Position numbers and translations under genes: made by a program. The notes beneath the pieces are model-generated. The model saw nothing but the letters and a program-made list of their open reading frames with translations, searched no databases and was not told where the DNA came from. DNA of 64,000 bases, from assembly GCF_002286965.1 (NCBI RefSeq), contig NZ_NSKD01000010.1, forward strand, positions 26,304 to 90,303. Direction: 5' to 3'. Of this stretch, positions 29,881 to 38,523 are shown one piece after another. The DNA comes from Halovibrio salipaludis (lineage in GTDB: Bacteria; Pseudomonadota; Gammaproteobacteria; Pseudomonadales; Oleiphilaceae). Position 1 is the stretch's first letter, and each line of letters opens with the position of its first letter.

Positions 29881-30738
29881 TCAGTTGTTATCGAGGGTCA
29901 GGCTGAGGTTGTCGATCAGCCGAGTCTGCCCCAGCCAGGCGGCAGCGAGAATGGTGATCCGGGTGTCGTCGTGGTTGGCCGGCTCCAGGGTGTCGGTGTT
30001 GACGATGTTGAAGTAGTCCGGATGAAAGCCTTCGCTGTCGAGCTGTCGGATGGCCTCATCCGAGAGGGTGCTGTAATCGCGGCGGCCCTCCTGGATGGCG
30101 TCCCGCGCCCAGCACAGCATCTGGTAAAGGCGCACTGCCCGTTCACGGTCGCGTTCGCTCAGATAGGTGTTGCGCGAACTCATGGCCAGCCCGTCCGATT
30201 CACGGTAGGTGGGCACGCCCATAATCCCGATGGGCAGGAACAGATCGCGCGCGAGCTTGCGGATGACCGCCAGTTGCTGGAAGTCCTTCTCACCGAACAC
30301 CGCCAGATCCGGCTGGACCATGTTGAACAGCAGCGTGACCACCGTCGCGACGCCGGTGAAGTGCCCGGGGCGGCTGGCACCGCAGTGCAGCTCGGTGATC
30401 ACCGGCACGGTAAGGTGGGTATGGTATTCGATGCCGTTGGGGTAGACCTCGCGCACACTGGGGGCGAACACCAGATCATTGCCCCTGGATTCCAGCTTTT
30501 CCTGGTCCTCGGTGAGAGTGCGCGGGTAACTGTCGAGATCCTCGTTGGGGCCGAACTGCAACGGGTTCACAAAGATGCTGGTGACCACAATGTCCGCCTG
30601 CTGGCGGGCTTCCTCCACCAGGGCCAGGTGGCCGGGGTGCAGGTTGCCCATGGTGGGCACCAGCGCGATGCGCGCGCCGGCGTCACGGTGTGGCTTGAGT
30701 TCGGCTCTGAGGTCGGAGACGGTATGGACGGTTTTCAT
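29881..30738 (-). CDS. panC: Pantothenate synthetase
   Basis: This 285-aa enzyme joins pantoate and beta-alanine with ATP. It is a nucleotidyltransferase-fold enzyme with the HIGH-like motif PTMGNLHPGHLALV, the pantoate-binding region FVNPLQFGPNEDLDSYPRT (positions about 60-80) and the KMSKS-like MSSRNTYLS. Its start overlaps the panB stop by four bases, showing coupling in the pantothenate operon. Confidence 0.96.
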   Translation of the reverse strand: MKTVHTVSDLRAELKPHRDAGARIALVPTMGNLHPGHLALVEEARQQADIVVTSIFVNPLQFGPNEDLDSYPRTLTEDQEKLESRGNDLVFAPSVREVYPNGIEYHTHLTVPVITELHCGASRPGHFTGVATVVTLLFNMVQPDLAVFGEKDFQQLAVIRKLARDLFLPIGIMGVPTYRESDGLAMSSRNTYLSERDRERAVRLYQMLCWARDAIQEGRRDYSTLSDEAIRQLDSEGFHPDYFNIVNTDTLEPANHDDTRITILAAAWLGQTRLIDNLSLTLDNN

Positions 30739-31529
30739 CCGCTGAAACTGTGTTTGCTGTCGGGAAATTCGCCGTTCTTGACGGCCTGGTCGTAGGCGCG
30801 CACGGCGCCTTCCACGGAGCCCCCCTCCTGCAGGAAGTCCTTAACGAACCGGGGCTTATGGCCACGGCTGATGCCGAGAATGTCCTGCAGGACCAGTACC
30901 TGGCCATCGGTATCGGGACCGGCGCCAATGCCAATCACCGGCACGCCCACCTCGCGGGTGATGCGGGTTCCCAGTGAGGACGTGACGCACTCAAGCAGGA
31001 TCACGTCCGCCCCGGCCTCAACCAGGCGGCGGGCATGGGCGACCATGCGCTCGGCCGCTTCAGCCCCTTTGCCCTGGACGCGGTAACCGCCCAGCTTGTT
31101 GATGAACTGGGGCGTCAGGCCGAGGTGGGCACAGACGGGCACGCCGCGTTCGGTCAGCTGGTGGACGCTTTCGGCCATCCAGTCAGTGCCCTCGATCTTC
31201 ACCATCTGGGCCCCGGCCTGCATCAGGCGGGCGGCGTTGTGCAGGCATTGCCCGGTGGTGGCGTAGCTCATGAAGGGCAGGTCCGTCATGACCAGCGATT
31301 CGGGCTGGGCCCTGGCGACGCATTCGGTATGGTAGACCATGTCCTCCATGCTCACCGGCACAGTGCTCTCGCGGCCCTGGAGCACCATGCCCAGCGAGTC
31401 GCCCACCAGCTGCACGTCGATGCCGCAGTCGCTGAGCAGGCCCGCAAAGGTGGCGTCATAGGCGGTCAGGCAGCTGAACTTCTGCCCTTTCTCGCGGTAG
31501 TCCCGCAGCGACTGGATGGTGGTGCTCAT
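30735..31529 (-). CDS. panB: 3-methyl-2-oxobutanoate hydroxymethyltransferase
   Basis: This 264-aa TIM-barrel enzyme makes ketopantoate from alpha-ketoisovalerate and methylene-tetrahydrofolate. Family segments include FSCLTAYDATFAGLLSDCGID, VGDSLGMVLQG, KIEGTDWMAESV, HLGLTPQFIN and IGIGAGPDTDGQVLVLQDILG. The start MSTTIQSLRDY at 31529 is chosen over 31562 because GGGAG lies about seven bases ahead. It is coupled to panC. Confidence 0.96.
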   Translation of the reverse strand: MSTTIQSLRDYREKGQKFSCLTAYDATFAGLLSDCGIDVQLVGDSLGMVLQGRESTVPVSMEDMVYHTECVARAQPESLVMTDLPFMSYATTGQCLHNAARLMQAGAQMVKIEGTDWMAESVHQLTERGVPVCAHLGLTPQFINKLGGYRVQGKGAEAAERMVAHARRLVEAGADVILLECVTSSLGTRITREVGVPVIGIGAGPDTDGQVLVLQDILGISRGHKPRFVKDFLQEGGSVEGAVRAYDQAVKNGEFPDSKHSFSG

Positions 31530-31582
31530 GAGCGGCTCCCGATTCCGTTTGGATCCTGCCAAGGGTAAAGCGGGCTCTGTGT

Positions 31583-32071
31583 TCAGGCAAGCGTGACGGG
31601 CGTCAGGCCGTTATCCGGGCATTCGCGGAGCAGGTCGTCGATGCGTCGCCCATCGGGCAGGCTCAGGTCGGGGTCCAGATCCAGCAGTGGGCGCAGCACG
31701 AAATCCCGGTTGGGGATTTCCGGGTGGGGAACGGTGAGCTCGGGCTGCGCGATGGTCTCGCGGCCATAGAGCAGCAGGTCGAGGTCCAGCACCCTGGGGC
31801 CCCATACGCGGGTGCGGGTCCGGCCCTGGGCGTCCTCGATGCGCAGCAGCTGTTTCAGCAGTGTGGTGGCGTCCAGGTCGGTGTCGAGCCTGGCCGCCAT
31901 GTTGAGGAAGTCCGGCTGGTCGGAGGGGCCGACCGGGCTGCTGCGGTAGATGGGCGACGCATCCGCGAGGGTGGTCTCTGGCAGCTGGTGAAGTGCTTCC
32001 AGAGCCAGGTGCAGCTGCTGCAGGGGACTGTCCAGGTTGCTGCCAAGGCCGATCCAGGCGGTCACGCTCAT
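31583..32071 (-). CDS. folK: 2-amino-4-hydroxy-6-hydroxymethyldihydropteridine pyrophosphokinase
   Basis: This 162-aa HPPK activates hydroxymethyl-dihydropterin in folate synthesis. It keeps all key features: WIGLGSNLDSP at the start, RVWGPRVLDLDLLLYG with the Asp pair, and VPHPEIPNRDFVLRPL with the His and Arg that the paralogue at 27679 lacks. The start overlaps the pcnB stop (ATGA). This is the likely working copy. Confidence 0.95.
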   Translation of the reverse strand: MSVTAWIGLGSNLDSPLQQLHLALEALHQLPETTLADASPIYRSSPVGPSDQPDFLNMAARLDTDLDATTLLKQLLRIEDAQGRTRTRVWGPRVLDLDLLLYGRETIAQPELTVPHPEIPNRDFVLRPLLDLDPDLSLPDGRRIDDLLRECPDNGLTPVTLA

Positions 32072-33429
32072 GAGTCGTTCCGCGCGGGTTTGCGGCGCTT
32101 ACGGCCGCTGCGTTTCTTGCCCCCGCCTCCCAGGGCGCGGAGCATTTCACGGCGCCGGTCGGCATCGGCATCCTGGTATTCCGTCCACCAGGCGCCCAGG
32201 CCCTGGGTGTCCTCGCCGGCGGCCTCGCGTACCAGCAGGAAGTCATAGGCAGCCCGGAAGCGGGGGTGCTCCAGCAGTCGGTCCGCGCGCTTGCCGCTGC
32301 GCTTGTCCAGCCGCAGCTGCAGCTCCCAGATCTCGCGCATCGGGGTGCTGAAGCGCCGCGGAATGGCGGTGGCCTGGGTCTGGTTCTGGATGGTTTCTCC
32401 GGCCGCCTGCTGAAGGGACTGGTAGGCAGGCTGGTCGGTTTCCGCCTCCTCCTGGCGCCAGGCCTGCTGCAGTGCCGGCCACAGCAGTGCCGCATAGAGG
32501 AAATAGGGCGTAATGGGCTTGTTCTGGCGGACCCGGCGATCGGTACTGGCCAGCGCTTCCCGGATCACCTCGTCCGGTTCGCCCTCGGCGATGGCCCTGG
32601 CGGATTCCGGGAACAGCGGTGCGAACAGGTCAAAGCGCTTCAGCATGCCGTAGGTGGTCTCCCCCTGACCGGCGGTGAAGAGCTTGAGGACTTCCTCGAA
32701 CAGCCGGGCCGGCGGAATGTCCTCAAGAAGGTGGCTCATCTCACGGATCGGCTGGGCGGTATCCTCGGCGATGGTGAAGTCCAGCTTGGCGGCGAAACGC
32801 ACCGCCCGGAGCATGCGCACCGGGTCTTCCTGGTAGCGTGTGACCGGGTCACCGATCAGCCGCAGCTGGCGGTTGTGCAGATCCTTCACGCCGCCGGCGT
32901 AGTCGTGGACGGTGAAGTCCCGGATATCGTAGTAGAGCGCATTGACCGTGAAGTCGCGCCGGAGCGCGTCCTCTTCGCGGGTGCCGTAGACGTTGTCGCG
33001 CAGCAGCCGGCCCTGGTCATTCACGTCCATATGCGGGTCGTTATCCGCGTCCTTGGGCGAGCCGCGGAAAGTGGTGACCTCAATAACCTCGCGCCCGAAA
33101 AGCACATGGACCAGTTTGAAGCGCCGGCCGATCAGCCGCGAGTTGCGGAACAGCTCGTGCACCTGCTCGGGGGTGGCGCTGGTCGCGATGTCGAAGTCCT
33201 TGGGGTGACCGTCAAGGAGCAGATCACGCACACCGCCACCGACCAGATAGGCTTCGTGCCCGGAGCGATTCAGCCGGTGCAGCACCTTCTTCGCGGATTC
33301 GCTGATGTTCTGGCGTGAGATGTTGTGTTCGTCGCGCGAAATGATGCGGGGTTCATGGGGAGCGGTCCCGTTCTGCCCGCCGAGCTGGCTCAGCCAGTTC
33401 TGTACCCGTTCCAGAAAACGTCTCGCCAT
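32068..33429 (-). CDS. pcnB: Poly(A) polymerase I
   Basis: This 453-aa enzyme adds poly(A) tails that speed RNA decay. It shows the class II nucleotidyltransferase motif VGGGVRDLLLDGHPKDFDIAT (with the DxD pair), RRFKLVHVLFG, RRDFTVNALYYD and a basic tail (KKRSGRKRRKPARND) that binds RNA. It is the first gene of the pcnB-folK-panB-panC-pgi run. The sRNA gene crcZ and cbrB lie upstream on the same strand, as in Pseudomonas. Confidence 0.95.
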   Translation of the reverse strand: MARRFLERVQNWLSQLGGQNGTAPHEPRIISRDEHNISRQNISESAKKVLHRLNRSGHEAYLVGGGVRDLLLDGHPKDFDIATSATPEQVHELFRNSRLIGRRFKLVHVLFGREVIEVTTFRGSPKDADNDPHMDVNDQGRLLRDNVYGTREEDALRRDFTVNALYYDIRDFTVHDYAGGVKDLHNRQLRLIGDPVTRYQEDPVRMLRAVRFAAKLDFTIAEDTAQPIREMSHLLEDIPPARLFEEVLKLFTAGQGETTYGMLKRFDLFAPLFPESARAIAEGEPDEVIREALASTDRRVRQNKPITPYFLYAALLWPALQQAWRQEEAETDQPAYQSLQQAAGETIQNQTQATAIPRRFSTPMREIWELQLRLDKRSGKRADRLLEHPRFRAAYDFLLVREAAGEDTQGLGAWWTEYQDADADRRREMLRALGGGGKKRSGRKRRKPARNDS

Positions 33430-33513
33430 GGAGTCTCTTGCTGATTCTGTCTGACCCGAAAGCGCGAGTGTAACGATTCAAGCGGGCTGGCGCGAGTCCG
33501 GAGGGCGGAATCA

Positions 33514-33541
33514 AAACGGGGCCGCCCGAAGGCAGCCCCGA
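33514..33541 (-). terminator. Intrinsic terminator of crcZ
   Basis: On the minus strand a ten-position stem (CGGGGCTGCC / GGCGGCCCCG, one mismatch) with a four-base TTCG loop is followed by TTTTG. It ends the crcZ transcript about 85 bases before the pcnB start and lies far beyond the cbrB stop. Confidence 0.8.
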
Positions 33542-33803
33542 AACAGGATTCAGTCTGACAGGGTTCTTGTTGTTATTCGGCGTGCATTGTTGTTCTTGTT
33601 ATCGGCGCTCGACTGTTTTCGACGAACGGAACGTTTTTGCAACAGAGAGCGGAATGGCCGCTAAAAAGCTCGGCTGCCAAAACACTCAGTTCGAAGGGCA
33701 TTCATTATTGTTTTTGAGCCCTTGGGGCAGCTTGTTCTTGTTGTTGGGCCGCTGCCTTGTGAGTGCGCGTTATTGTTTTTGTTGGGCGCTTTTTCTTGTT
33801 TGG
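33514..33803 (-). ncRNA. crcZ: CrcZ-type small RNA, Hfq/Crc decoy
   Basis: Between cbrB and pcnB, where Pseudomonas encodes CrcZ, about 290 bases have no gene. They carry six clusters that read on the minus strand as A-rich CA motifs (AACAACAAGAACAA type), at 33790-33801, 33770-33784, 33732-33746, 33704-33715, 33588-33600 and 33565-33578. Such motifs bind Hfq with Crc and sequester it, relieving catabolite repression. A sigma-54 promoter lies just upstream and an intrinsic terminator ends the RNA. The ends are estimated from these two signals. The primary sequence outside the motifs need not match Pseudomonas; motif content, promoter and location support the call. Confidence 0.88.
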
Positions 33804-33813
33804 GGCTGAAGTA

Positions 33814-33829
33814 AGCAGATGCTGTGCCA
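33814..33829 (-). promoter_or_regulatory. Sigma-54 promoter of crcZ
   Basis: On the minus strand TGGCAC (33824-33829) and TGCT (33814-33817) have the -24/-12 spacing of RpoN promoters and match TGGCACN5TTGCW at all but one base in each core. The start would fall near 33803. It is downstream of cbrB, whose product is a sigma-54 activator, as in the known CbrB-CrcZ circuit. Confidence 0.82.
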
Positions 33830-33905
33830 GAATTTTTACCTCTTTTTAATACAGGGAGTTACGAAGGGGAAAGGTCTGAACAGGGATTAATGTAAAGGCG
33901 TGAAC

Positions 33906-33963
33906 TGTTACTCACACTTTGTGTTCTGCGGGCCAGCGTTTCGGACGGTAACAGTGGGTAACA
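33906..33963. promoter_or_regulatory. Candidate CbrB binding half-sites upstream of crcZ
   Basis: TGTTAC (33906-33911) and two GTAACA copies (33948-33953, 33958-33963) lie 80-135 bases upstream of the crcZ promoter, at a typical enhancer distance. TGTTAC/GTAACA half-sites are those reported for CbrB in Pseudomonas. The wide spacing between the inverted halves is unusual. Confidence 0.45.
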
Positions 33964-33978
33964 GTAGCGCGCAGTCCG

Positions 33979-35394
33979 TCAGTGGCTGGCACTGGAGCCC
34001 GGTGCGCCGGATTTCTTGCGGGGAATGCCCAGGCGCTGACGCCGTTCCCAGAGGGATTTACGGCTGATTCCCAGTTTCTGGGCCAGTTCGGTTTCGCTCA
34101 TCCGGTCCTGGTTCTCCAGCACGAAGTGCTGGAAGTAGTCCTCAAGGGACAGATCCGAGGGCGCGTCCTCCTCACGGCCATGGGGCTCGGCGGGCTGGTC
34201 GGCGCCCACCAGCCCGGTGGAGATGGCGGGTTCCTCGTCTTCCGCATCCAGATCCAGCAGCTCCGGGGTGATGACTTCGCCATCCGCCAGGATCACGGCG
34301 CGCTCGATGGCGTTCTCCATCTCGCGGACGTTACCGGGCCAGCGGTAACGCTTGATCAGCTGCATGGCTTCCGGCGAGAAGGTGTAACCGCGGTGGGTCA
34401 TGCGACCGCCGATCTGTTCCAGGAAGCGTTTCGCCAGCCCCAGGATGTCGTCTTCCCGGTCGCGCAGCGGCGGCAGCCGGATCTGCATGACGTTAAGGCG
34501 GTAGAACAGGTCTTCCCGGAATTCACCGGTGCGCGTCATGGCCTTGAGGTTGCGGTGGGTGGCGGCCACCATCCGGACGTCCACCTTCCGGCTCTGGGTT
34601 GAGCCGACGCGCCGGATCTCGCCCTCCTGAAGCACTCGTAGAAGCCTGGCCTGGGCCTCGGCGGGCAGCTCACCGATCTCATCGAGAAAGAGGGTGCCGC
34701 CGTCCGCGGCCTCGATCAGGCCCGTACGGGCGGAGACGGCGCCGGTGAAGGCGCCTTTCTCGTGGCCGAAGAGCTCGGATTCGATCAGGGCCTCGGGAAT
34801 GGCGGCGCAGTTGACCGAGATGAGCTTCCAGGGCGCCCGGCGGTTGAGGTTGTGCAGGGCCTGGGCGGCGAGCTCCTTACCGGTGCCGGATTCGCCGATA
34901 ATCAGCACGGTGGTGTCCGTGGGCGCAACCTTGCGGAGCAGGTGGAAAACACGCTGCATGGCCGGGCAGTCGCCGTACATGAAGTGCGAGGGATCGGTGT
35001 TCGAGCCATTGCCCTTTTCAGGGCCGGGCGTGCTCTCCGGCTCGGGCTGCTGCGCGAGGATCCGCCCCACGCATTCGAGCATTTCACCATGATCGAAGGG
35101 TTTGGCGATGTAATCCACGGCGCCGAGTTTCATGGCATCCACGGCCGAGCGCAGACTGGCATAGCTGGTCATGATGAGCACGGGCACGTCCGGTGCCCGG
35201 TGGATCAGGTCGGTGCCCGGCTCGCCCGGCAGACGCAGGTCCGTGATGATCAGCTGGAAGTGGTTCAGGTCGAACCGCGCCGTTGCGTCGGCAATGGAGT
35301 CCGCCCCCTCGGCCTCATAGCCGTTGTGGGTCAGCAGTTTTTCCAGGGCCGAGCGGATGACCGCTTCGTCCTCAACAATGAGTATGCGACTCAT
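33979..35394 (-). CDS. cbrB: NtrC-family response regulator CbrB
   Basis: This 471-aa sigma-54 activator has a receiver domain (1-115; phospho-acceptor Asp in [13 protein letters not shown]), an AAA+ domain with Walker A GESGTGKE, the sigma-54 contact loop GAFTGA and the Walker B region [14 protein letters not shown]-terminal Fis-type HTH ([19 protein letters not shown]) follows. CbrB controls use of carbon and nitrogen sources, chiefly through crcZ. Its start overlaps the cbrA stop by four bases. Confidence 0.95.
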   Translation of the reverse strand: MSRILIVEDEAVIRSALEKLLTHNGYEAEGADSIADATARFDLNHFQLIITDLRLPGEPGTDLIHRAPDVPVLIMTSYASLRSAVDAMKLGAVDYIAKPFDHGEMLECVGRILAQQPEPESTPGPEKGNGSNTDPSHFMYGDCPAMQRVFHLLRKVAPTDTTVLIIGESGTGKELAAQALHNLNRRAPWKLISVNCAAIPEALIESELFGHEKGAFTGAVSARTGLIEAADGGTLFLDEIGELPAEAQARLLRVLQEGEIRRVGSTQSRKVDVRMVAATHRNLKAMTRTGEFREDLFYRLNVMQIRLPPLRDREDDILGLAKRFLEQIGGRMTHRGYTFSPEAMQLIKRYRWPGNVREMENAIERAVILADGEVITPELLDLDAEDEEPAISTGLVGADQPAEPHGREEDAPSDLSLEDYFQHFVLENQDRMSETELAQKLGISRKSLWERRQRLGIPRKKSGAPGSSASH

Positions 35395-38351
35395 GATGGC
35401 TGATCCGTTGTCTCGTTCGTCGGGTGGGCTTCGGGAAAACGCAGCACGAACCGGGTTCCACGTCCCGTCTCCGCGCTGGCCGGGCTCTCGACGCTGATGG
35501 TGCCATGATGTTCCTCCACGATGCTGTAGACAAGGGAAAGCCCCAGTCCGGTGCCGCGATCCGGCCCCTTGGTGGTGTAGAAGGGGTCGAAGATGTGATC
35601 CAGGTCGCTGCTGGCTATGCCATCGCCTTCATCGGTGACGCTCACCTCCACACTGGCCGCCACCCGGCGGGCGTCTATCGGGATCTCCGTGCCTTCGGGC
35701 GCGGCGTCCCGGGCGTTGGAGAGCAGATTGACGAAGACCTGGACCAGCCGCTGTTCGTCACCGGCGATCATCAGCCCGGTGTCGCAGTGGTTGCGGTAGG
35801 GGCTCGGGGATTCGCGGTCCGCCAGTGACAGAAGGTGGATCGCTTCGTCCACGCAGCGCCGTATGCGCACCGGTGCATGGGGGTTGCTTACGCCGTCCTG
35901 GCCGGCGCGTGCGAAGTTCATCAGTGACTGCTGGATGCTGGATATCCGGTTGGTCTGGCTCAGGATCTCATCGGCCGTCTCCAGTACGCCGGGCGCACCG
36001 GTCTCCAGCTTCAGGTTCTGGGCCAGGCACGCGATCCCTGTTACCGGATTACCCACTTCATGAGCCACGCCCGCGGCCAGTCGCCCAACGGACGCCAGCC
36101 GCTCGCTGTGGATCAGCTCCTCCTCCAGCCGCCGTGTCTCGGTCTGGTCCTCCACCAGGATCACGGTGCCGCCCTCGGGGTGGCCGGGGCCGGCAATGTC
36201 ACTCTGGTGCAGGTTGAACCAGTGCGGCTGGCCACCCAGCTCGACCTGCCGGCGGCTCTGGTGCTGGGCTTCGCTGTGATGGAAGCTGCCGAGCAGTTCC
36301 CGCCAGGGGTCCGGCAACGCTCCCAGGGTGGCGCCCACGGTGCGGTCCGCCGCAATACCGGTGAGTGTCTCCATGGCATGGTTCCACATCAGGATCTCAT
36401 GGTCGCTGCCCAGTGAGCAGGCGGCGATGGGCAGGTTCTGCAGGATCTGGCGGTAATGGCGGCGCAGGCTGTCCAGCTCGGCGGCGAGGCCGGTCAGCCG
36501 GCTCTTGTAGTCCTCCAGGGCCACTTCCACGAACTGGATGTCGTGCTGCGGTTCCTGGGAACCGCTCTGGGGCTTGAAGCCGAGATGGCGCTGAACAATG
36601 TCCTGGGCGATGGCCGGCCCGAGCAGCCCCGAGAGGTTGACTTCGAGCTGGTCGCGCAGCCGGCGCAGCGGATAAGGCCTGTTCTCTGAGGCCGGCAGGT
36701 CAAGCTGATCCAGGGCCCTCTCCACTTCCCGGGTAGCCACCTCGTTGCCCAGTGGCACCGTGAGCTGGGACTTGAACTCCTCGGAGGAGGTGGCTTCCAG
36801 CTCCCGCCGTGGCGGGCGTGCCATGGCCCCGATGCTGCAGGATTCCGCAGCCCGGACTTCGCCGTTGCTGGTACCGGTGAGCATGGAGGTCAGCGCGAAC
36901 ACCACCACGTTAACGCTCAATGCAAGGAAGGTGGGCACGTGCCAGCTGTCGGTGTCCGAGGGCTGCATCAGGTGGAGACCCAGCCAGTCGCCGGGGGCAA
37001 TGCCGGTGGCGAACGGCAGTACCAGCCCCGCGAACCAGACCAGCATGCCCGCGATGATGCCGCTGATCACGCCCTTGCGGTTGCCTTCGGGCCAATAGAT
37101 AACGGCCAGCACCCCTGGCAGGAGCTGGAGCACCCCGGTCAGGGCGATCAGGCCCAGGCTGTCCAGCGCGAGATGTCGGCCTATCAGGGCGTGGAAGAGC
37201 AGTGCCGCCAGGATGATTGCCAGGATCAGGAGGCGGCGCACGCTCTGGAGCCAAGTGTAGATGCTGCGGTTTTCCGGTGGTGAGCGCAGCGGAAGCACCA
37301 GGTGGTTGAGAAGCATGCCGGAGAGCGCCAGGGTCAGCACGATCGTCAGTGCGCTGGCGGCGGAAAGGCCGGCCAGGTAGGCGAGTGTGGCCAGCAGCGG
37401 TGACTCCAGCACCACGCCCAGGCTGACGGCGAACAGGTCCGGGCTGCCAGCGACCCCGAGGGCGCGGGCGCTCCAGAGGACGATGGGAACCGGCAGGGCC
37501 AGGAGCAGCAGGTAGAGGGGCAGCCCCCAGCTGGCGCGCGCCAGGGCACGGGGGCTCGGGTTCTGGGTGAAGGTCATGTGGAACATGTGCGGCATGACCA
37601 GGGCGGCCGCAAAGGAAATCAGCAGCAGGGCGCGCCAGTTGCCGTCACTGAGCCGGCGCTCCAGGGCGCTGACCTGATGGCTCTGGCCCTGGAGCCAGGT
37701 CTCCAGTCCCGCCGGACCGTTGAAAACACTGAACAGCAGGATGACCGCGATGCTGCCCAGGGCAAGCAGTTTGACCAGTGCCTCGAAGGCCATGGCCATG
37801 ACCAGCCCTTCATTGCGCTCCACGCCCTGGCTGCGGCGGGCACCGAAGAGTGCGGTGAACACGGCTGCCAGAACCGCGAAGAGGGTAGCGCTGAACCAGC
37901 GGCTGGCATCGGGTGCCAGGGTCTGGATGGCGCCGGCCATGGCCTGCATCTGCAGGCTGAGCAGGGAAAGGATGGCGATGCCGGAGCACAGTGTTACCAG
38001 TGTACCCGCCCACTGGGAGCGGTACCGGAAGGTGAACAGATCCGCCAGCGAGCTGAGCTGGTAGCCGCGCGCCAGCCTGAGGATCGGGTGCAGCAGCACC
38101 GGCCCCAACAGAAAGGCGCCGCAGAGCCCCAGGTAGTAGGCCAGGTACCCGTAGCCGAAGCTGTAGGCCATGCCCACAGCCCCGAAGACCGCCCAGGCTC
38201 CGGCATAAACGCCCAGGCTCAGCACGTACACCAGTGGGTGATGGGTCCAGTGCCGGGGCAGCCAGTTGCGGTCCGTGGCGTGGGCAATGGCGAACAGCAC
38301 CGCCAGGTAGAGGGCACTGATCAGCAGCAGCGTTGGCACACTAAAGCTCAT
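35391..38351 (-). CDS. cbrA: Sensor histidine kinase CbrA with sodium/solute symporter domain
   Basis: This 986-aa protein fuses an SLC5/SSS-type transporter of about 13 helices (1-510), a linker, a PAS domain (QNLPIAACSLGSDHEILMWN), and a kinase core with phospho-acceptor His764 in AAGVAHEVGNPVTG, an N-box NLLSNARDAA and G-boxes (DEGDGIASSDLD, GTGLGLSLV). It senses nutrient status and phosphorylates CbrB. It overlaps cbrB (ATGA) and the small upstream gene (11 bases), so all three are coupled. Confidence 0.95.
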   Translation of the reverse strand: MSFSVPTLLLISALYLAVLFAIAHATDRNWLPRHWTHHPLVYVLSLGVYAGAWAVFGAVGMAYSFGYGYLAYYLGLCGAFLLGPVLLHPILRLARGYQLSSLADLFTFRYRSQWAGTLVTLCSGIAILSLLSLQMQAMAGAIQTLAPDASRWFSATLFAVLAAVFTALFGARRSQGVERNEGLVMAMAFEALVKLLALGSIAVILLFSVFNGPAGLETWLQGQSHQVSALERRLSDGNWRALLLISFAAALVMPHMFHMTFTQNPSPRALARASWGLPLYLLLLALPVPIVLWSARALGVAGSPDLFAVSLGVVLESPLLATLAYLAGLSAASALTIVLTLALSGMLLNHLVLPLRSPPENRSIYTWLQSVRRLLILAIILAALLFHALIGRHLALDSLGLIALTGVLQLLPGVLAVIYWPEGNRKGVISGIIAGMLVWFAGLVLPFATGIAPGDWLGLHLMQPSDTDSWHVPTFLALSVNVVVFALTSMLTGTSNGEVRAAESCSIGAMARPPRRELEATSSEEFKSQLTVPLGNEVATREVERALDQLDLPASENRPYPLRRLRDQLEVNLSGLLGPAIAQDIVQRHLGFKPQSGSQEPQHDIQFVEVALEDYKSRLTGLAAELDSLRRHYRQILQNLPIAACSLGSDHEILMWNHAMETLTGIAADRTVGATLGALPDPWRELLGSFHHSEAQHQSRRQVELGGQPHWFNLHQSDIAGPGHPEGGTVILVEDQTETRRLEEELIHSERLASVGRLAAGVAHEVGNPVTGIACLAQNLKLETGAPGVLETADEILSQTNRISSIQQSLMNFARAGQDGVSNPHAPVRIRRCVDEAIHLLSLADRESPSPYRNHCDTGLMIAGDEQRLVQVFVNLLSNARDAAPEGTEIPIDARRVAASVEVSVTDEGDGIASSDLDHIFDPFYTTKGPDRGTGLGLSLVYSIVEEHHGTISVESPASAETGRGTRFVLRFPEAHPTNETTDQPS

Positions 38352-38523
38352 CGCCGTCCCTCCGGTGATCGAGCCAGAAGGCGAGGGCGATCAGGGCGAG
38401 CCAGACCCCGAACGGCTGGTACCAGGCACTCCCGGGCTCGACCCACCAGTCCATGATGTCGGGCGAGAAGATGTAGATGGCCAGTACCAGCAGGAAGACC
38501 AGACGATAGATGTACATGGTCAT
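38341..38523 (-). CDS. cbrX: CbrX-like small membrane protein
   Basis: This 60-aa protein (MTMYIYRLVFLLVLAIYIFS start) has two hydrophobic helices and an acidic C-terminus (DHRRDGDEL). Its ATG overlaps the gluQ stop and its stop overlaps the cbrA start by 11 bases. Pseudomonas has a small gene, cbrX, in this place that is translationally coupled to cbrA. Position and topology match; I infer the same role in setting CbrA levels. Confidence 0.75.
   Translation of the reverse strand: MTMYIYRLVFLLVLAIYIFSPDIMDWWVEPGSAWYQPFGVWLALIALAFWLDHRRDGDEL

Noticed and set aside
33565..33801. TTGTT repeats as a possible CRISPR or simple-repeat array
   Set aside because: The repeat units are irregular, short and unevenly spaced, as in Hfq/Crc decoy RNAs; there are no spacers of constant length.
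33567..33809. Plus-strand 80-codon frame in the crcZ region
   Set aside because: The sequence is explained by the A-rich CA motifs of the RNA on the other strand (Phe/Leu/Cys-rich translation); there is no ribosome site.
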